Assembly (NCBI RefSeq): GCF_900109365.1
Contig: NZ_FNZR01000004.1
Location: forward strand, 248,001-312,000
Length of the DNA stretch: 64,000 nt
Source of the DNA: Parapedobacter koreensis
GTDB lineage: Bacteria; Bacteroidota; Bacteroidia; Sphingobacteriales; Sphingobacteriaceae
Reading direction: 5' to 3'
In this document: one piece after another, positions 44,340 to 54,296 of the stretch
Numbering within the stretch: the first letter of the stretch is position 1
Layout: every line of letters begins with the position of its first letter
Notes under the pieces: model-generated
Databases searched by the model: none
Told to the model about the DNA's origin: nothing
What the model saw: only the letters and a program-made list of their open reading frames with translations
Translations under genes and position numbers: made by a program

Positions 44340-46082
44340 CTATTTTACAGCAATAGACAGTTCGGCCAATTGTTCGTCCGAAATCGGGGCAGGAGAATCA
44401 ATCATTACATCCTTTCCTGAATTGTTTTTCGGAAACGCAATCACATCGCGTATGCTGTCTATGCCCGCAAATATGGCTACAAGCCTGTCAAAACCGAAGG
44501 CAATGCCACCATGGGGCGGAGCACCGTAGGTAAATGCATCCAGCAGAAATCCGAACTGTTTCTGGGCCTCCTCCGGTGTAAACCCGAGGTGCTTAAACAT
44601 CAACGATTGCAATTCGCGGTCGTGTATCCGGATAGAGCCACCACCTATTTCCGTACCGTTGATGACCAGATCATACGCATTGGCCCGTACGTCTCCCGGC
44701 CGGCTATCCAGCAACGGGATATCTTCAGGTTTCGGAGAGGTAAAGGGATGGTGCATGGCATGGTAGCGGCCACTTGCTTCATCCCACTCCAGCAGCGGAA
44801 AATCGACCACCCACAGTGGTGCATAATTATTTTTGTCTCGTAATCCCAATTGCGCAGCCACCTCCAGCCGTAGCTCGTTCAATTGTTTGCGTACTTTGTC
44901 GGTTTGTCCGGCCATCACCAACAGCAGATCGCCCGGCTTTGCGCCGAATGCCTGTGCCCATTGCTGGAGCTGCTCGGAGCCATAGAATTTGTCTGCCGAT
45001 GACTTGAGTGATCCATTTTCGTTGTAGCGGAGGTAGATAAGCCCAGTTGCACCGATTTGGGGGCGTTTTATAAAATCCGTCAGCGCGTCCAGCTGCTTGC
45101 GGGTGTAGGACGCACATCCCACAGCATTGATGCCCACTACCAGTTCGGCATTATCGAAGACGGGGAATCCTGCACCTTTGAGGATATCGTTAAGTTCGAC
45201 AAAGGGCATCCCAAAGCGAAGATCAGGTTTGTCAGAGCCATATAGCCGCATCGCTTGATCGTAGGTCATGCGGGGAACCTCACCGAGGTCGATACCCTTG
45301 ACCGTTTTGAACAGGTGTTTCACCAGCCCTTCAAAGAGATTGAGGATGTCTTCCTGCTCTACAAAAGCCATTTCGCAGTCTATTTGGGTAAACTCCGGTT
45401 GCCTGTCGGCCCGTAGATCCTCATCCCGAAAGCATTTGACCAACTGGAAATAGCGATCAAAGCCCGACACCATCAACAATTGTTTGAATGTTTGGGGAGA
45501 TTGGGGCAAGGCATAAAATTCACCGGGATTCATACGGCTTGGCACTACAAAATCACGGGCACCCTCGGGCGTAGATTTGATTAGTACGGGTGTCTCTACC
45601 TCCAAGAAGTGTTGCAAATCGAGGTATTTTCGTGTTTCTTGCGCCAACCGATGCCGCAGTACCAAGTTGTTGCGTACCGGATTGCGGCGGAGATCCAAGT
45701 AGCGGTATTTCATCCGAAGATCATCGCCACCATCCGTATCATCTTCAATGGTAAAAGGCGGGAGTTTGGCCGCGTTGAGTACGTCGAGCGACGAGACTTT
45801 GATTTCAATTTCTCCTGTAGCTAACTTGGGATTCTTGCTCTCCCGTTCGATAACCCTTCCTGTGACCTTAATGACATACTCCCTGCCAAGTTCCCTTGCC
45901 TTGCTGCGCAGTGTTTCATCATCGGCGGTGTCAAAAACCAGTTGGGTCACGCCGTACCTATCCCGTACGTCGATAAATGTCATCCCCCCCAAATCGCGGG
46001 ATTTTTGGACCCATCCACTCAATACCACTGTCTTGCCCAAGTCTGCCAGGGTCAACTCGCCACATGTATGTGTTCTATGCAT
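44340..46082 (-). CDS. aspS: Aspartyl-tRNA synthetase
   Basis: A 580-residue class II synthetase of the bacterial type. The N-terminal anticodon-binding domain ([44 protein letters not shown]) is followed by the catalytic core: motif 2 [21 protein letters not shown] and motif 3 [15 protein letters not shown]. The inserted GAD domain is present between ([21 protein letters not shown]). I chose ATG 46082, because the in-frame codon eight codons upstream is a TTG inside the promoter box. It charges tRNA-Asp; whether it also charges tRNA-Asn cannot be told here. Confidence 0.97.
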   Translation of the reverse strand: MHRTHTCGELTLADLGKTVVLSGWVQKSRDLGGMTFIDVRDRYGVTQLVFDTADDETLRSKARELGREYVIKVTGRVIERESKNPKLATGEIEIKVSSLDVLNAAKLPPFTIEDDTDGGDDLRMKYRYLDLRRNPVRNNLVLRHRLAQETRKYLDLQHFLEVETPVLIKSTPEGARDFVVPSRMNPGEFYALPQSPQTFKQLLMVSGFDRYFQLVKCFRDEDLRADRQPEFTQIDCEMAFVEQEDILNLFEGLVKHLFKTVKGIDLGEVPRMTYDQAMRLYGSDKPDLRFGMPFVELNDILKGAGFPVFDNAELVVGINAVGCASYTRKQLDALTDFIKRPQIGATGLIYLRYNENGSLKSSADKFYGSEQLQQWAQAFGAKPGDLLLVMAGQTDKVRKQLNELRLEVAAQLGLRDKNNYAPLWVVDFPLLEWDEASGRYHAMHHPFTSPKPEDIPLLDSRPGDVRANAYDLVINGTEIGGGSIRIHDRELQSLMFKHLGFTPEEAQKQFGFLLDAFTYGAPPHGGIAFGFDRLVAIFAGIDSIRDVIAFPKNNSGKDVMIDSPAPISDEQLAELSIAVK

Positions 46083-46103
46083 TTTTACCGTTGTCTTAGG
46101 CGG

Positions 46104-46111
46104 CAAAAATA
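46104..46111 (-). promoter_or_regulatory. Likely -7 box of aspS
   Basis: TATTTTTG fits TAnnTTTG, 21 bases before ATG 46082. The TTG of the longer reading frame is part of this box. Confidence 0.45.
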
Positions 46112-46169
46112 GCGGTTTTTCGGAAGAACACGCAGTGGTTATAAGCGGAATTTTTCTGAATAATAACGA

Positions 46170-46853
46170 TTAATACAAGCAACCGGCATAAGCCCGGCCC
46201 AATGGCACGTTTTCGCCGTTGTTTAATAAGATGTTAGAAGCGCTGCGTGCACGGATAGCATCCCTGTTGATTAGGTATGACTTATGTATCCTGACGAACT
46301 TCTTGTTGTTCAATATGGTTTCGGAAACTTCTTTCAGGCATTTACGGAGCACGATTTTGCGCTTTGTGGTAATAAATGTCGTGTAGTTTCCCTCAGCATG
46401 GGCATAGATCATTTCGTCGATGTGGATTTTAGTTTTGTGTTTCCCATCGGGAAGAAAAATGTTTGAATTTTCATCGCGCATTTCAATATTATTGAAAGCG
46501 ATTTCAATGGAAGCGTATACATCATTCCGGTTGAATGGTTTCACGATGTATCCAGCTGGTTTGGTAGATTTGGCAGCCTCAATCGTACCACGGTCGGCAT
46601 GAGACGTCAGAAAGATAAAGGGAATGCGAAACGTGCTATTGATTTTATGCGCAAGGTCAATTCCTGTTTTTTCGCCAGAGAGGATGATATCAATCAGGAT
46701 TAAATCCGGTTGGCTGCTTTTGATGGCTGATACTGCATCTTCATAGGTTGTAGAAACGCCACATACTTGATAGTTCAATTCTTCAAGCATGTACTCCAAA
46801 TCCATGGTGATGATGAGTTGATCTTCTACAATAAGTATTTTTTTTCTTTTCAT
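46170..46853 (-). CDS. LytTR-type response regulator
   Basis: A 227-residue two-component response regulator. The receiver has phosphorylation site Asp55 (LILIDIIL), Thr83 (FLTSHAD) and Lys105 (VKPF). The C-terminal LytTR DNA-binding domain spans about residues 133-227 (IYAHAEGNYTTFITTKRKIVL, FVRIHKSYLINRDAI, NGENVPLGRAYAG). No histidine kinase is adjacent, although most LytTR regulators in this phylum lie next to a HisKA-type or 7TM kinase gene. The regulon is unknown. Its divergent or upstream region shows no clear promoter. Confidence 0.9.
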   Translation of the reverse strand: MKRKKILIVEDQLIITMDLEYMLEELNYQVCGVSTTYEDAVSAIKSSQPDLILIDIILSGEKTGIDLAHKINSTFRIPFIFLTSHADRGTIEAAKSTKPAGYIVKPFNRNDVYASIEIAFNNIEMRDENSNIFLPDGKHKTKIHIDEMIYAHAEGNYTTFITTKRKIVLRKCLKEVSETILNNKKFVRIHKSYLINRDAIRARSASNILLNNGENVPLGRAYAGCLY

Positions 46854-47007
46854 GTGGTAATTCGGTTATGCTATGTGATTATTCAATTTCAACATTCATT
46901 TAATTATGAATCTAAAGTAGGCAGGTTGTATTTAATTTGTTGTAGGAATATGACTACATTGTTGTAATTTATTCATAATCATGTTGTTGAATGGATTTCT
47001 GTAGGGA

Positions 47008-47415
47008 TTATTCGCAAACACCGTCCTTTAATATCCAGACCTTGGAAACACTGCTGCTCGCCATGCCTGAGGCATCGTTATGTTCCTGTACTTCGTAAGT
47101 CAAAATAATACTCCCATTTTTGGGATTGCCTTTTGCAGTCAGTGCCATGGTTTCGCCTTTCTCCAATTCAACGGTTGTTCTGAATGGAAGTTCGGGGTTG
47201 TGGGTGGTCACCGCACCGGAGCTTGTCTTGTAGGTAATGGATGAGACCGAAGCCCCTTCATGGGCAAAAACCTCATAGGTGACCGAACTCGATCGGGAAA
47301 GCTGTGCCACATCGATATTGCAGTTGCATTGCACGGGAAACATATCCATGTTTTTATCACAAGACAAAAACGGGAATAGTATAAAAGATAACAGTTTTAT
47401 AATTGCTAAACGCAT
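47008..47415 (-). CDS. Small unknown lipoprotein
   Basis: A 135-residue protein. The start at 47415 gives MRLAIIKLLSFILFPFLSCD with a lipobox ending LSC (Cys19); an in-frame start 19 codons upstream would be outside the signal. The mature part has beta segments (SSVTYEVFAHEGASVSSITY, FRTTVELEKGETMALTAKG, GSIILTYEVQEHN) that suggest one immunoglobulin-like or similar beta-sandwich. Mid-chain CNCN in the early part is notable. I do not recognise the family. It stands between the response regulator gene and mraZ. Confidence 0.65.
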   Translation of the reverse strand: MRLAIIKLLSFILFPFLSCDKNMDMFPVQCNCNIDVAQLSRSSSVTYEVFAHEGASVSSITYKTSSGAVTTHNPELPFRTTVELEKGETMALTAKGNPKNGSIILTYEVQEHNDASGMASSSVSKVWILKDGVCE

Positions 47416-47600
47416 AGTCGTACACAGGTATTTAACGATACAAAGATGTTGATAAAACATCCTGAAAATCAATAAATCCTGTCGCTATTTTTTGTTTTGT
47501 AGTCGTTCAACTACAACGTGTCTTCGGTCTTCATTACCGGCTTAAAAATCGGCCTGGTGAATACCGGAACCCCTTGAAACTAAATGTGGAAAACTTTTTT

Positions 47601-47625
47601 GTGGGGAAAAGTGGGAGAAAGTGGA
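47601..47625 (+). promoter_or_regulatory. MraZ boxes (10-base phased GTGGG repeats)
   Basis: GTGGG at 47601, GTGGG at 47611 and GTGGA at 47621 repeat with a 10-base period, the pattern bound by MraZ upstream of its own operon. A further GTGGA lies at 47586. Confidence 0.75.
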
Positions 47626-47670
47626 GTAAATATCTACTTTTACATCAGTTTTTATGGGTAAAGTGCACTT

Positions 47671-48141
47671 ATGGGCCATTTGATCGGTGAATATGATTGC
47701 AAGTTAGATGCAAAGGGGAGGATAGTCTTCCCGGCGGCGCTCAAGAAGCAGATAGCTGATGTTGAGCGTGAGGGGCTTGTTATCAGCCGGGGTTTTGAGA
47801 AAAACCTGGTGCTTTATCCAAGGAGTGAGTGGGATAAGATTAGTCGTAAACTAGCGAAATTGAATCAATATGTGGCAAAGAATAGGAAGTTTATCCGTGA
47901 TTTCACGCGGGGTGCCACAGAATTAGCGTTGGATTCAGCGGGGCGCGTATTGCTGCCCAAATCGCTGCTCGAATATGGGGGGATTGAAGCAGATATCAAA
48001 CTTTTATGCCAGTTTAACAAGATAGAGGTGTGGTCAAAGGCGGCATACGATAAGTTGTGGGAGGACGGCGAGGATGATGATTTCGTGGAATTGGCAGAAT
48101 CGGTAATGGGTAATGATATCATGGGCGATGATGACGAATAG
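47671..48141 (+). CDS. mraZ: MraZ, transcription regulator of the division cluster
   Basis: A 156-residue double AbrB-like protein: two repeats, MGHLIGEYDCKLDAKGRIVFP and the second with ATELALDSAGRVLLPKSLLE. It binds the GTGGG boxes upstream and represses the dcw cluster in species studied. The acidic C-terminal tail (WEDGEDDDFVELAES, ending GDDDE) is a family trait here. It is the first gene of the cluster; its stop overlaps the rsmH start by 11 bases. Confidence 0.95.
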   Translation: MGHLIGEYDCKLDAKGRIVFPAALKKQIADVEREGLVISRGFEKNLVLYPRSEWDKISRKLAKLNQYVAKNRKFIRDFTRGATELALDSAGRVLLPKSLLEYGGIEADIKLLCQFNKIEVWSKAAYDKLWEDGEDDDFVELAESVMGNDIMGDDDE

Positions 48142-49051
48142 CGAATACCATGTGCCGGTGATGTTGCGCGAATGCATGGATGCGTTGGCGATTAAAGCCG
48201 AGGGGATTTATGTGGACGTCACATTTGGAGGAGGGGGGCATTCCAGGGAACTGTTGAAATACTTAGGGGGAGCAGGGCGATTATATGCTTTTGATCAGGA
48301 CCCCGATGCGTTGCGAAACGCCATAGATGATGAGCGGTTTGTGCTTATCCATCAAAATTTTAGGTTTTTGAAAAACAACCTGAGGCTCCATGGCATAAAG
48401 GCAGTGGATGGTATCCTGGCCGATTTGGGGGTTTCTTCGCATCAGTTTGACAATGCACAACGCGGCTTTTCAACGCGTTTCGATGCCGAGTTGGATATGC
48501 GTATGGGCCAAATTGGTGAACTGGATGCCAAACACATACTTAATGCGTATTCAGAAGCAGATCTCCATCGCATTTTTGGAATGTATGGTGAGCTGCAGAA
48601 TGCGCGGACGCTGGCCAAGGTCATTGTAACTGCCCGTATCAAGCATCCCATCAACACGGTTGGGGCGTTAAAAACGGTCGTACAAGACATCGTACCCAAG
48701 GGCAAATCGCATAAGTACTATGCCCAATTGTTTCAGGCCTTGCGTATTGAAGTGAATAAGGAATTGGAAGCATTGGAGGAGTTTCTTCAGCAAAGCGTTG
48801 CGGTGTTGAAACCGGGTGGAAGGTTGGTCGTCCTGTCTTACCATTCATTGGAAGATCGGTTGGTGAAGAATTTCATGGCGAAAGGAAAGTTCAGGGGTGA
48901 AGTGGATAAAGATTTTTATGGCAATGAATTAAAGCCCTTGAAAGTCATTAGCCGCAAGGCGATTACGGCAAGCGAAGATGAGATAAGCCATAATAACCGG
49001 GCGCGAAGCGCAAAATTAAGAGTGGCGGAAAAAGTTGGTGAGCTATGGTAA
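48131..49051 (+). CDS. rsmH: 16S rRNA (cytosine-1402-N4) methyltransferase
   Basis: A 306-residue SAM-dependent methyltransferase that modifies C1402 in the ribosomal P site. Motifs are EYHVPVMLRECMDAL, VDVTFGGGGHSRELL, YAFDQDPDAL, GILADLGVSSHQFDNAQRGF and the C-terminal LVVLSYHSLEDRLVKNFM. I chose ATG 48131, which overlaps mraZ by 11 bases; an ATG one codon earlier is also possible. It overlaps ftsL by seven bases at the end. Confidence 0.96.
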   Translation: MTNSEYHVPVMLRECMDALAIKAEGIYVDVTFGGGGHSRELLKYLGGAGRLYAFDQDPDALRNAIDDERFVLIHQNFRFLKNNLRLHGIKAVDGILADLGVSSHQFDNAQRGFSTRFDAELDMRMGQIGELDAKHILNAYSEADLHRIFGMYGELQNARTLAKVIVTARIKHPINTVGALKTVVQDIVPKGKSHKYYAQLFQALRIEVNKELEALEEFLQQSVAVLKPGGRLVVLSYHSLEDRLVKNFMAKGKFRGEVDKDFYGNELKPLKVISRKAITASEDEISHNNRARSAKLRVAEKVGELW

Positions 49052-49452
49052 AAAATGCATACAAACAGCAGCCGTTGAGCGATGAGCAACAAGCCGAATT
49101 GCAGGAGACTGTGGAGGAAAAAGCTGACGCTACACGTACCTTTTTTCAGTCGCTGTTTTCTTCGGATCGGTTTTCATCCTCGGCATTTGTGGGTTACATC
49201 CCATTTATTGCTTTCGTCGGCTTGCTTGCTATCCTGTATATCGCAAATCGGCATTATGCGGAGCGGACTGTGCGCGAAATCGACCGTTTGGGCAAGGAAG
49301 TAAAAGAGATGAATTGGGATTACAAGTCACTTTCAGCGGATCTGATGAAACTGACCACCCAAACGGAAATAGCCAAACGGACGGATAGCTTGGGCTTGAA
49401 GGAGCGGACAGAGCCGCCAAAAAAGATAGTTGTTGTAAAACCAAAAAAATAG
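49045..49452 (+). CDS. ftsL: FtsL-like cell division protein
   Basis: A 135-residue bitopic protein. A cytoplasmic part of about 50 residues, one membrane helix (GYIPFIAFVGLLAILYIANRHYA) and a coiled-coil-like periplasmic part (TVREIDRLGKEVKEMNWDYK, LSADLMKLTTQTEIAKR) are visible. FtsL joins FtsB-like and FtsQ proteins in the divisome and activates septal synthesis. Sequence similarity in this family is weak; position between rsmH and the class B PBP and the topology support the call. Confidence 0.82.
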   Translation: MVKNAYKQQPLSDEQQAELQETVEEKADATRTFFQSLFSSDRFSSSAFVGYIPFIAFVGLLAILYIANRHYAERTVREIDRLGKEVKEMNWDYKSLSADLMKLTTQTEIAKRTDSLGLKERTEPPKKIVVVKPKK

Positions 49453-49476
49453 GGGAAGTATTTAATCATACGTGGC

Positions 49477-51570
49477 ATGAATATCAGGACGGACATACTG
49501 CTTAGGGTGTATTTGTCATTTGGGCTGATTGTCCTTTTTGCGATAGCGGTATTAGCCAAGCTTTTTCACCTGCAATATGTTGAAGGCGAAGCATGGCGCG
49601 CCATGGCTGATAGCCTTTCCACGCGTTATATCGATGTAGAGGCGGTACGGGGTAATATTTTTTCAAATGATGGCAGCCTGTTGGCTACGTCTATACCGGA
49701 GTATGATTTGCGGATGGATATGCTGGCCCCTGGTATCGAGACCGATGAGGATTTTTATTCCAAAGTAGATTCGTTGGCGGCTAAACTTTCCGCATTTTTC
49801 AACGATAAATCTTCCGCGCAGTATGCCCGTTTACTGAGAGAGGCACGGAAGAACAAAAACAGGTATTATTTAATCAAACGCAATGTAGGCCATCAGGAGC
49901 TGAAGCAAATCCGGGAATTTCCCGTTTTCAACCTGGGCAAGTATAAAGGAGGGTTGATAGCCGAACGCAAGAACAAACGGATACTTCCGTTCACAAACTT
50001 GGCGGCACGGACTATCGGGTATAAAATACCCGCGGAAGACGTGAATGTGGGATTAGAAGGGGCGTATGGCGAATACATTGACGGCAAGAGCGGCAAGCGT
50101 CTGGTACAGCGGATTGCCGGCGGTGTGTGGATGCCGGTGAATCGCGAGGTTGAAGTAGCGCCCGTAGATGGCGCAGATATCATATCCACCATCGATGTCA
50201 ACATACAGGATATGGCCCAACGGGCCCTGGAAAAGCAGCTTATTGCCAGCGACGCAGACAATGGTTGTGTGATATTGATGGAAGTGGCGACAGGTGAAAT
50301 ACGGGCGGTAGCTAATTTCACGAGGGATACTGATGGTAGCTATCGCGAGAAATTCAATTATGCCATTGCGCAAAGCGCCGAGCCGGGCTCTACGTTTAAG
50401 CTGGCATCCTACCTCGTCGCGTTGGATGATGGAAAAGTGGATACGAATACCATCGTGGAGACAGGCAATGGGACTTATCGCGTGCACCGGCATACCATCA
50501 AAGACACCCATGCGTACGGTACGGTGACGGTGAAGCAAGCTTTTGAATTGTCTTCCAATGTAGCCATTACGAAAATCATCAATACACATTACAAAGACAA
50601 TCCAGCAGCATTCACCAAACGCTTGCATGCCTTACACCTCAATGAGCCGCTGGGTTTGCAAATACCGGGTGAGGGCAATCCGCTGATCAAGACCCCCAGC
50701 AGCAAGAGTTGGAGCGGGCTCTCCTTGCCACAGATGGCTTATGGCTATGAGTTGAAAATGACGCCCCTTCAGATGCTTACGCTATATAATGCCGTGGCCA
50801 ATAATGGCAAGATGGTGGCACCCTTGTTTGTAAAAGAGATTCGGCACCTGGGCAATACCGTTGAACGATTTGAAACCCGTGTAATCGAAGAACGGATAGC
50901 ATCAGACCGTACAATTGGCAAGTTGCGTGCGATGCTGGAAGGTGTGATGCTGGAAGGTACGGGCAAGCGGCTGCGCAACCCGCAGTTTGCTACCGCCGGT
51001 AAGACCGGTACTGCACAGATGGCCGATGATGCGGCTGGATATAGCGCACGCCGGTATCAATCGTCATTTGCTGGATATTTTCCGGCAGACAACCCGAAAT
51101 ATTCAATGATTGTCGTCATCAGGAATCCACGCAACGGATATTATGGCGCTTCCATAGCCGGGCCTGTATTCCGCGAAATGGCCGACATGGTTTATGCGAA
51201 TGATCTCAACCTGCACCAGGATTTTGAGCGGATGCGGTTCGTAGGAAACACCGAGCCGCTCCCTTCGCTTAAAGGGTCAAAAGCAGCCACGTTGCGGGTC
51301 TTCGATGCACTGGGTGTCAAAACAACTTATGCATCATCGACACCGATGCAGCATATCGATACCGTAAAGGGTATCCCCTTTTCAGATGAAGAGATTAGCG
51401 AAGGGATGGTGCCCGATGTAAAGGGTATGGGGCTCATCGATGCCCTGTATGCCCTTGAAAATTCGGGCTATCGGACCAAGGTAAAAGGCAAGGGGAAAGT
51501 GATCACACAGTCATTGCCCGCAGGGCAAAAAGTAAAAATGGGTGCATCTGTATTGATTGAATTGAACTGA
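49477..51570 (+). CDS. ftsI: Class B penicillin-binding protein with PASTA domain (FtsI-type)
   Basis: A 697-residue septal transpeptidase. A membrane helix near residues 13-33 is followed by the dimerisation domain and the penicillin-binding domain. The active-site Ser305 is in STFK, Ser359 in SSN, and KTG is at residues 509-511. The last 65 residues are a PASTA domain (VPDVKGMGLIDALYALENSG, ending MGASVLIELN). The enzyme cross-links peptidoglycan at the septum and is the target of beta-lactams. A PASTA domain on a division PBP is normal for this phylum. The gene ends two bases before murE. Confidence 0.93.
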   Translation: MNIRTDILLRVYLSFGLIVLFAIAVLAKLFHLQYVEGEAWRAMADSLSTRYIDVEAVRGNIFSNDGSLLATSIPEYDLRMDMLAPGIETDEDFYSKVDSLAAKLSAFFNDKSSAQYARLLREARKNKNRYYLIKRNVGHQELKQIREFPVFNLGKYKGGLIAERKNKRILPFTNLAARTIGYKIPAEDVNVGLEGAYGEYIDGKSGKRLVQRIAGGVWMPVNREVEVAPVDGADIISTIDVNIQDMAQRALEKQLIASDADNGCVILMEVATGEIRAVANFTRDTDGSYREKFNYAIAQSAEPGSTFKLASYLVALDDGKVDTNTIVETGNGTYRVHRHTIKDTHAYGTVTVKQAFELSSNVAITKIINTHYKDNPAAFTKRLHALHLNEPLGLQIPGEGNPLIKTPSSKSWSGLSLPQMAYGYELKMTPLQMLTLYNAVANNGKMVAPLFVKEIRHLGNTVERFETRVIEERIASDRTIGKLRAMLEGVMLEGTGKRLRNPQFATAGKTGTAQMADDAAGYSARRYQSSFAGYFPADNPKYSMIVVIRNPRNGYYGASIAGPVFREMADMVYANDLNLHQDFERMRFVGNTEPLPSLKGSKAATLRVFDALGVKTTYASSTPMQHIDTVKGIPFSDEEISEGMVPDVKGMGLIDALYALENSGYRTKVKGKGKVITQSLPAGQKVKMGASVLIELN

Positions 51571-51571
51571 A

Positions 51572-53029
51572 ATGATAGCGCTTAAAGACATACTTCATGG
51601 CATTCCGGTGCGTCAGGTCATGGGCAACTTGAATGTGGCCGTATCAGACCTGTGTTTTGATTCGCGGAAAGTGGTGCCCAATGGTATGTTTGTGGCGGTG
51701 CTTGGTTTACATACAGATGGGCACGCATACATCGATGCAGCCATAGGCCTTGGGGCAACGGTGGTGATCTGCGAAAAATTGCCTGAAGCAATCCATGATG
51801 ATGTCACCTATATTCAAGTAGATGATAGTGCGTTTGCGTTGGGTGTGTCGGCTTCCAATTATTTCGGAAATCCTTCCAAGAAGCTGCGCCTTGTTGGCGT
51901 CACCGGCACCAATGGAAAAACCACGATCGTTACGCTGCTCTACAAGCTGTTCCGGAAATTGGGATACGAGGCTGGTTTACTCTCCACCGTACACAACCTC
52001 GTAGGGGACAACGTCGTAGCGGCTACACACACGACACCGGATCCGTTGGCCTTGAATAAACTTTTGCACGAAATGGTTGAGGCGGGATGCGACTATTGCT
52101 TTATGGAAGTGAGTTCGCATGCCATCGTGCAACAACGGATAGCTGGCCTGAATTTCGCTGGCGGAATATTTTCCAACATTACGCATGATCACTTGGATTT
52201 CCACAAAACATTCGATGAATACATCAAGGCTAAGAAGGCCTTTTTCGATGGACTTGATCGGTTTGCTTTTGCGCTGTCCAATGCCGATGACAAGCACGGC
52301 TCGGTGATGCTCCAAAATACATTTGCCCATAAAAAAACCTATGGCATCAAGAGCATGGCCGATTTTAAGGCAAAAGTCATCGAAAGCCATTTTGATGGTA
52401 TGTTGCTTAATCTCGATGGCCAGGAAGTGTGGGTGAAGCTGGTGGGCAATTTCAATGCTTATAACCTATTGGCCGTTTACGGCGCAGCCATCTTGCTTGA
52501 GCAGGAGACGATGAAGATCCTGACCGCGCTAAGCAATATCACTGGAGCCGAGGGCCGTTTTGATACCACCATCTCGAAGAATGGTGTGATTGGCGTGGTG
52601 GATTACGCCCATACGCCCGACGCGGTACAAAACGTGCTGGAGACCATTCAGGGCTTGCGTAAAAACAAGACACACATCATCACGGTATTGGGATGCGGTG
52701 GTGACCGGGACAAAACAAAGCGGCCGGCAATGGCGGCTGTCGCCGTGAAACATAGCGACAAGGTAATCATTACCTCGGACAACCCACGCACGGAAGATCC
52801 CCTGCAGATTATCCACGATATGGAAGCCGGCATCTCTAAAGACGAGCGGCGCAATGTGTTTTCCATCGCAGATCGGCGTGAGGCGATACGTGCGGCATGC
52901 CACTTGGCCCAACCCGGAGATATTGTATTGGTAGCAGGTAAAGGGCATGAAAAATACCAGGAAATTAATGGCCAACGCCATGATTTCGATGACAAAGCAG
53001 TTTTGATGAACGCATTTAACGAGCAATAA
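51572..53029 (+). CDS. murE: UDP-MurNAc-tripeptide synthetase, meso-diaminopimelate type
   Basis: A 485-residue Mur ligase that adds the third residue of the peptide stem. The ATP motif [15 protein letters not shown] is near residue 111, a middle domain has [14 protein letters not shown] and the DHLDFH motif, and the C-terminal domain holds DNPRTEDP near residue 403. The DNPR form is the mark of meso-diaminopimelate, so the peptidoglycan is of the Gram-negative type. It directly follows the PBP and precedes mraY by eight bases; murF, usual here in Proteobacteria, is missing. Confidence 0.96.
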   Translation: MIALKDILHGIPVRQVMGNLNVAVSDLCFDSRKVVPNGMFVAVLGLHTDGHAYIDAAIGLGATVVICEKLPEAIHDDVTYIQVDDSAFALGVSASNYFGNPSKKLRLVGVTGTNGKTTIVTLLYKLFRKLGYEAGLLSTVHNLVGDNVVAATHTTPDPLALNKLLHEMVEAGCDYCFMEVSSHAIVQQRIAGLNFAGGIFSNITHDHLDFHKTFDEYIKAKKAFFDGLDRFAFALSNADDKHGSVMLQNTFAHKKTYGIKSMADFKAKVIESHFDGMLLNLDGQEVWVKLVGNFNAYNLLAVYGAAILLEQETMKILTALSNITGAEGRFDTTISKNGVIGVVDYAHTPDAVQNVLETIQGLRKNKTHIITVLGCGGDRDKTKRPAMAAVAVKHSDKVIITSDNPRTEDPLQIIHDMEAGISKDERRNVFSIADRREAIRAACHLAQPGDIVLVAGKGHEKYQEINGQRHDFDDKAVLMNAFNEQ

Positions 53030-53037
53030 CGCGCGAT

Positions 53038-54282
53038 ATGTTATATTATTTATTTACCTGGATAGAAGAGTACACACATATTCCCGGATCGGGTTTATTC
53101 CAGTATATCTCATTTCGCACAGCCATGGCTGTTATTGTGTCGTTGGTCATCACTACGGGCTACGGCAGCCGCTTGATCCGCATTCTGCGGGCTAAGCAGG
53201 TGGGGGAGACCATCCGGGATTTGGGGCTTGAGGGCGAAAAGCAGAAACAGGGCACGCCCACGATGGGTGGATTGATCATCATAGCTGGCATCATGCTGCC
53301 CACCTTGTTATTTGCCAAATTGGAAAACATCTATGTCATCCTGATGCTGATCACCACCGTGTGGATGGGTACCATTGGCTTCGTAGATGATTATATCAAG
53401 GTATTCCGCAAAAATAAAGAGGGCCTAGCCGGTAGGTTCAAAATCGTAGGCCAGGTCGGATTGGGTGCTATTATCGCTTGCACCATGTACTTCCATCCCG
53501 GTATCGTCGTACGGGAGCAAGTGACAAATCCTGCCCCGAATAGCGAAGTACAGCTGCGCGTACAGGAAGATACGGGCCGGAAGTTTTATACGAGAGATAT
53601 AAAATCGACCAAAACGAACATACCCTTTTACAAAAATAATGAATTCGACTATGCCAAAGTGCTCAGTATATTCAATCTCAATGACCCTACACTCACCTTT
53701 ATCGTTTTTTTAGTATTTATCGTTTTTATTGTAACAGCCGTATCCAACGGCGCCAACATCACCGATGGGATCGATGGGCTCGCTACGGGCACATCGGCTA
53801 CCATTGGTGGTACCTTGGCAATTTTGGCTTATGTGTCGGGGAATGTCATTTTTTCGGATTACCTGAATATCATGTACATCCCCAATTCAAGTGAGCTGGT
53901 AATTTTCGCCGGAGCATTTGTGGGCGCTTGCACTGGATTTTTGTGGTACAATTCCTATCCCGCTCAGGTATTCATGGGCGATACGGGCAGCCTGGCAATT
54001 GGTGGTATTATTGCCGCCTTTGCTGTATTGATTCGTAAGGAATTGCTCATTCCCATTTTATGCGGTGTATTCCTCATTGAAAATCTTTCGGTGATCATGC
54101 AGGTTTCCTATTTCAAATACACCAAAAGAAAATATGGTGAGGGACGGCGGATTTTCAGGATGTCGCCCCTGCACCACCACTATCAGAAAAAAGGGTACCA
54201 CGAGGCAAAAATCGTCACGCGGTTTTGGATTATAGGCGTTATCTTGGCGATTTTGACCATCGTAACATTAAAAGTGCGCTAA
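53038..54282 (+). CDS. mraY: Phospho-MurNAc-pentapeptide transferase
   Basis: A 414-residue membrane enzyme that attaches the UDP-MurNAc-pentapeptide to undecaprenyl phosphate to give lipid I. About ten helices; conserved loops are [56 protein letters not shown] and the C-terminal [16 protein letters not shown]. The Bacteroidota form has an insertion of about 55 residues between helices (residues about 155-215, [18 protein letters not shown]), which accounts for its length against the usual 360. It lies between murE and murD. Confidence 0.96.
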   Translation: MLYYLFTWIEEYTHIPGSGLFQYISFRTAMAVIVSLVITTGYGSRLIRILRAKQVGETIRDLGLEGEKQKQGTPTMGGLIIIAGIMLPTLLFAKLENIYVILMLITTVWMGTIGFVDDYIKVFRKNKEGLAGRFKIVGQVGLGAIIACTMYFHPGIVVREQVTNPAPNSEVQLRVQEDTGRKFYTRDIKSTKTNIPFYKNNEFDYAKVLSIFNLNDPTLTFIVFLVFIVFIVTAVSNGANITDGIDGLATGTSATIGGTLAILAYVSGNVIFSDYLNIMYIPNSSELVIFAGAFVGACTGFLWYNSYPAQVFMGDTGSLAIGGIIAAFAVLIRKELLIPILCGVFLIENLSVIMQVSYFKYTKRKYGEGRRIFRMSPLHHHYQKKGYHEAKIVTRFWIIGVILAILTIVTLKVR

Positions 54283-54296
54283 ACGTAAAATAGTAC

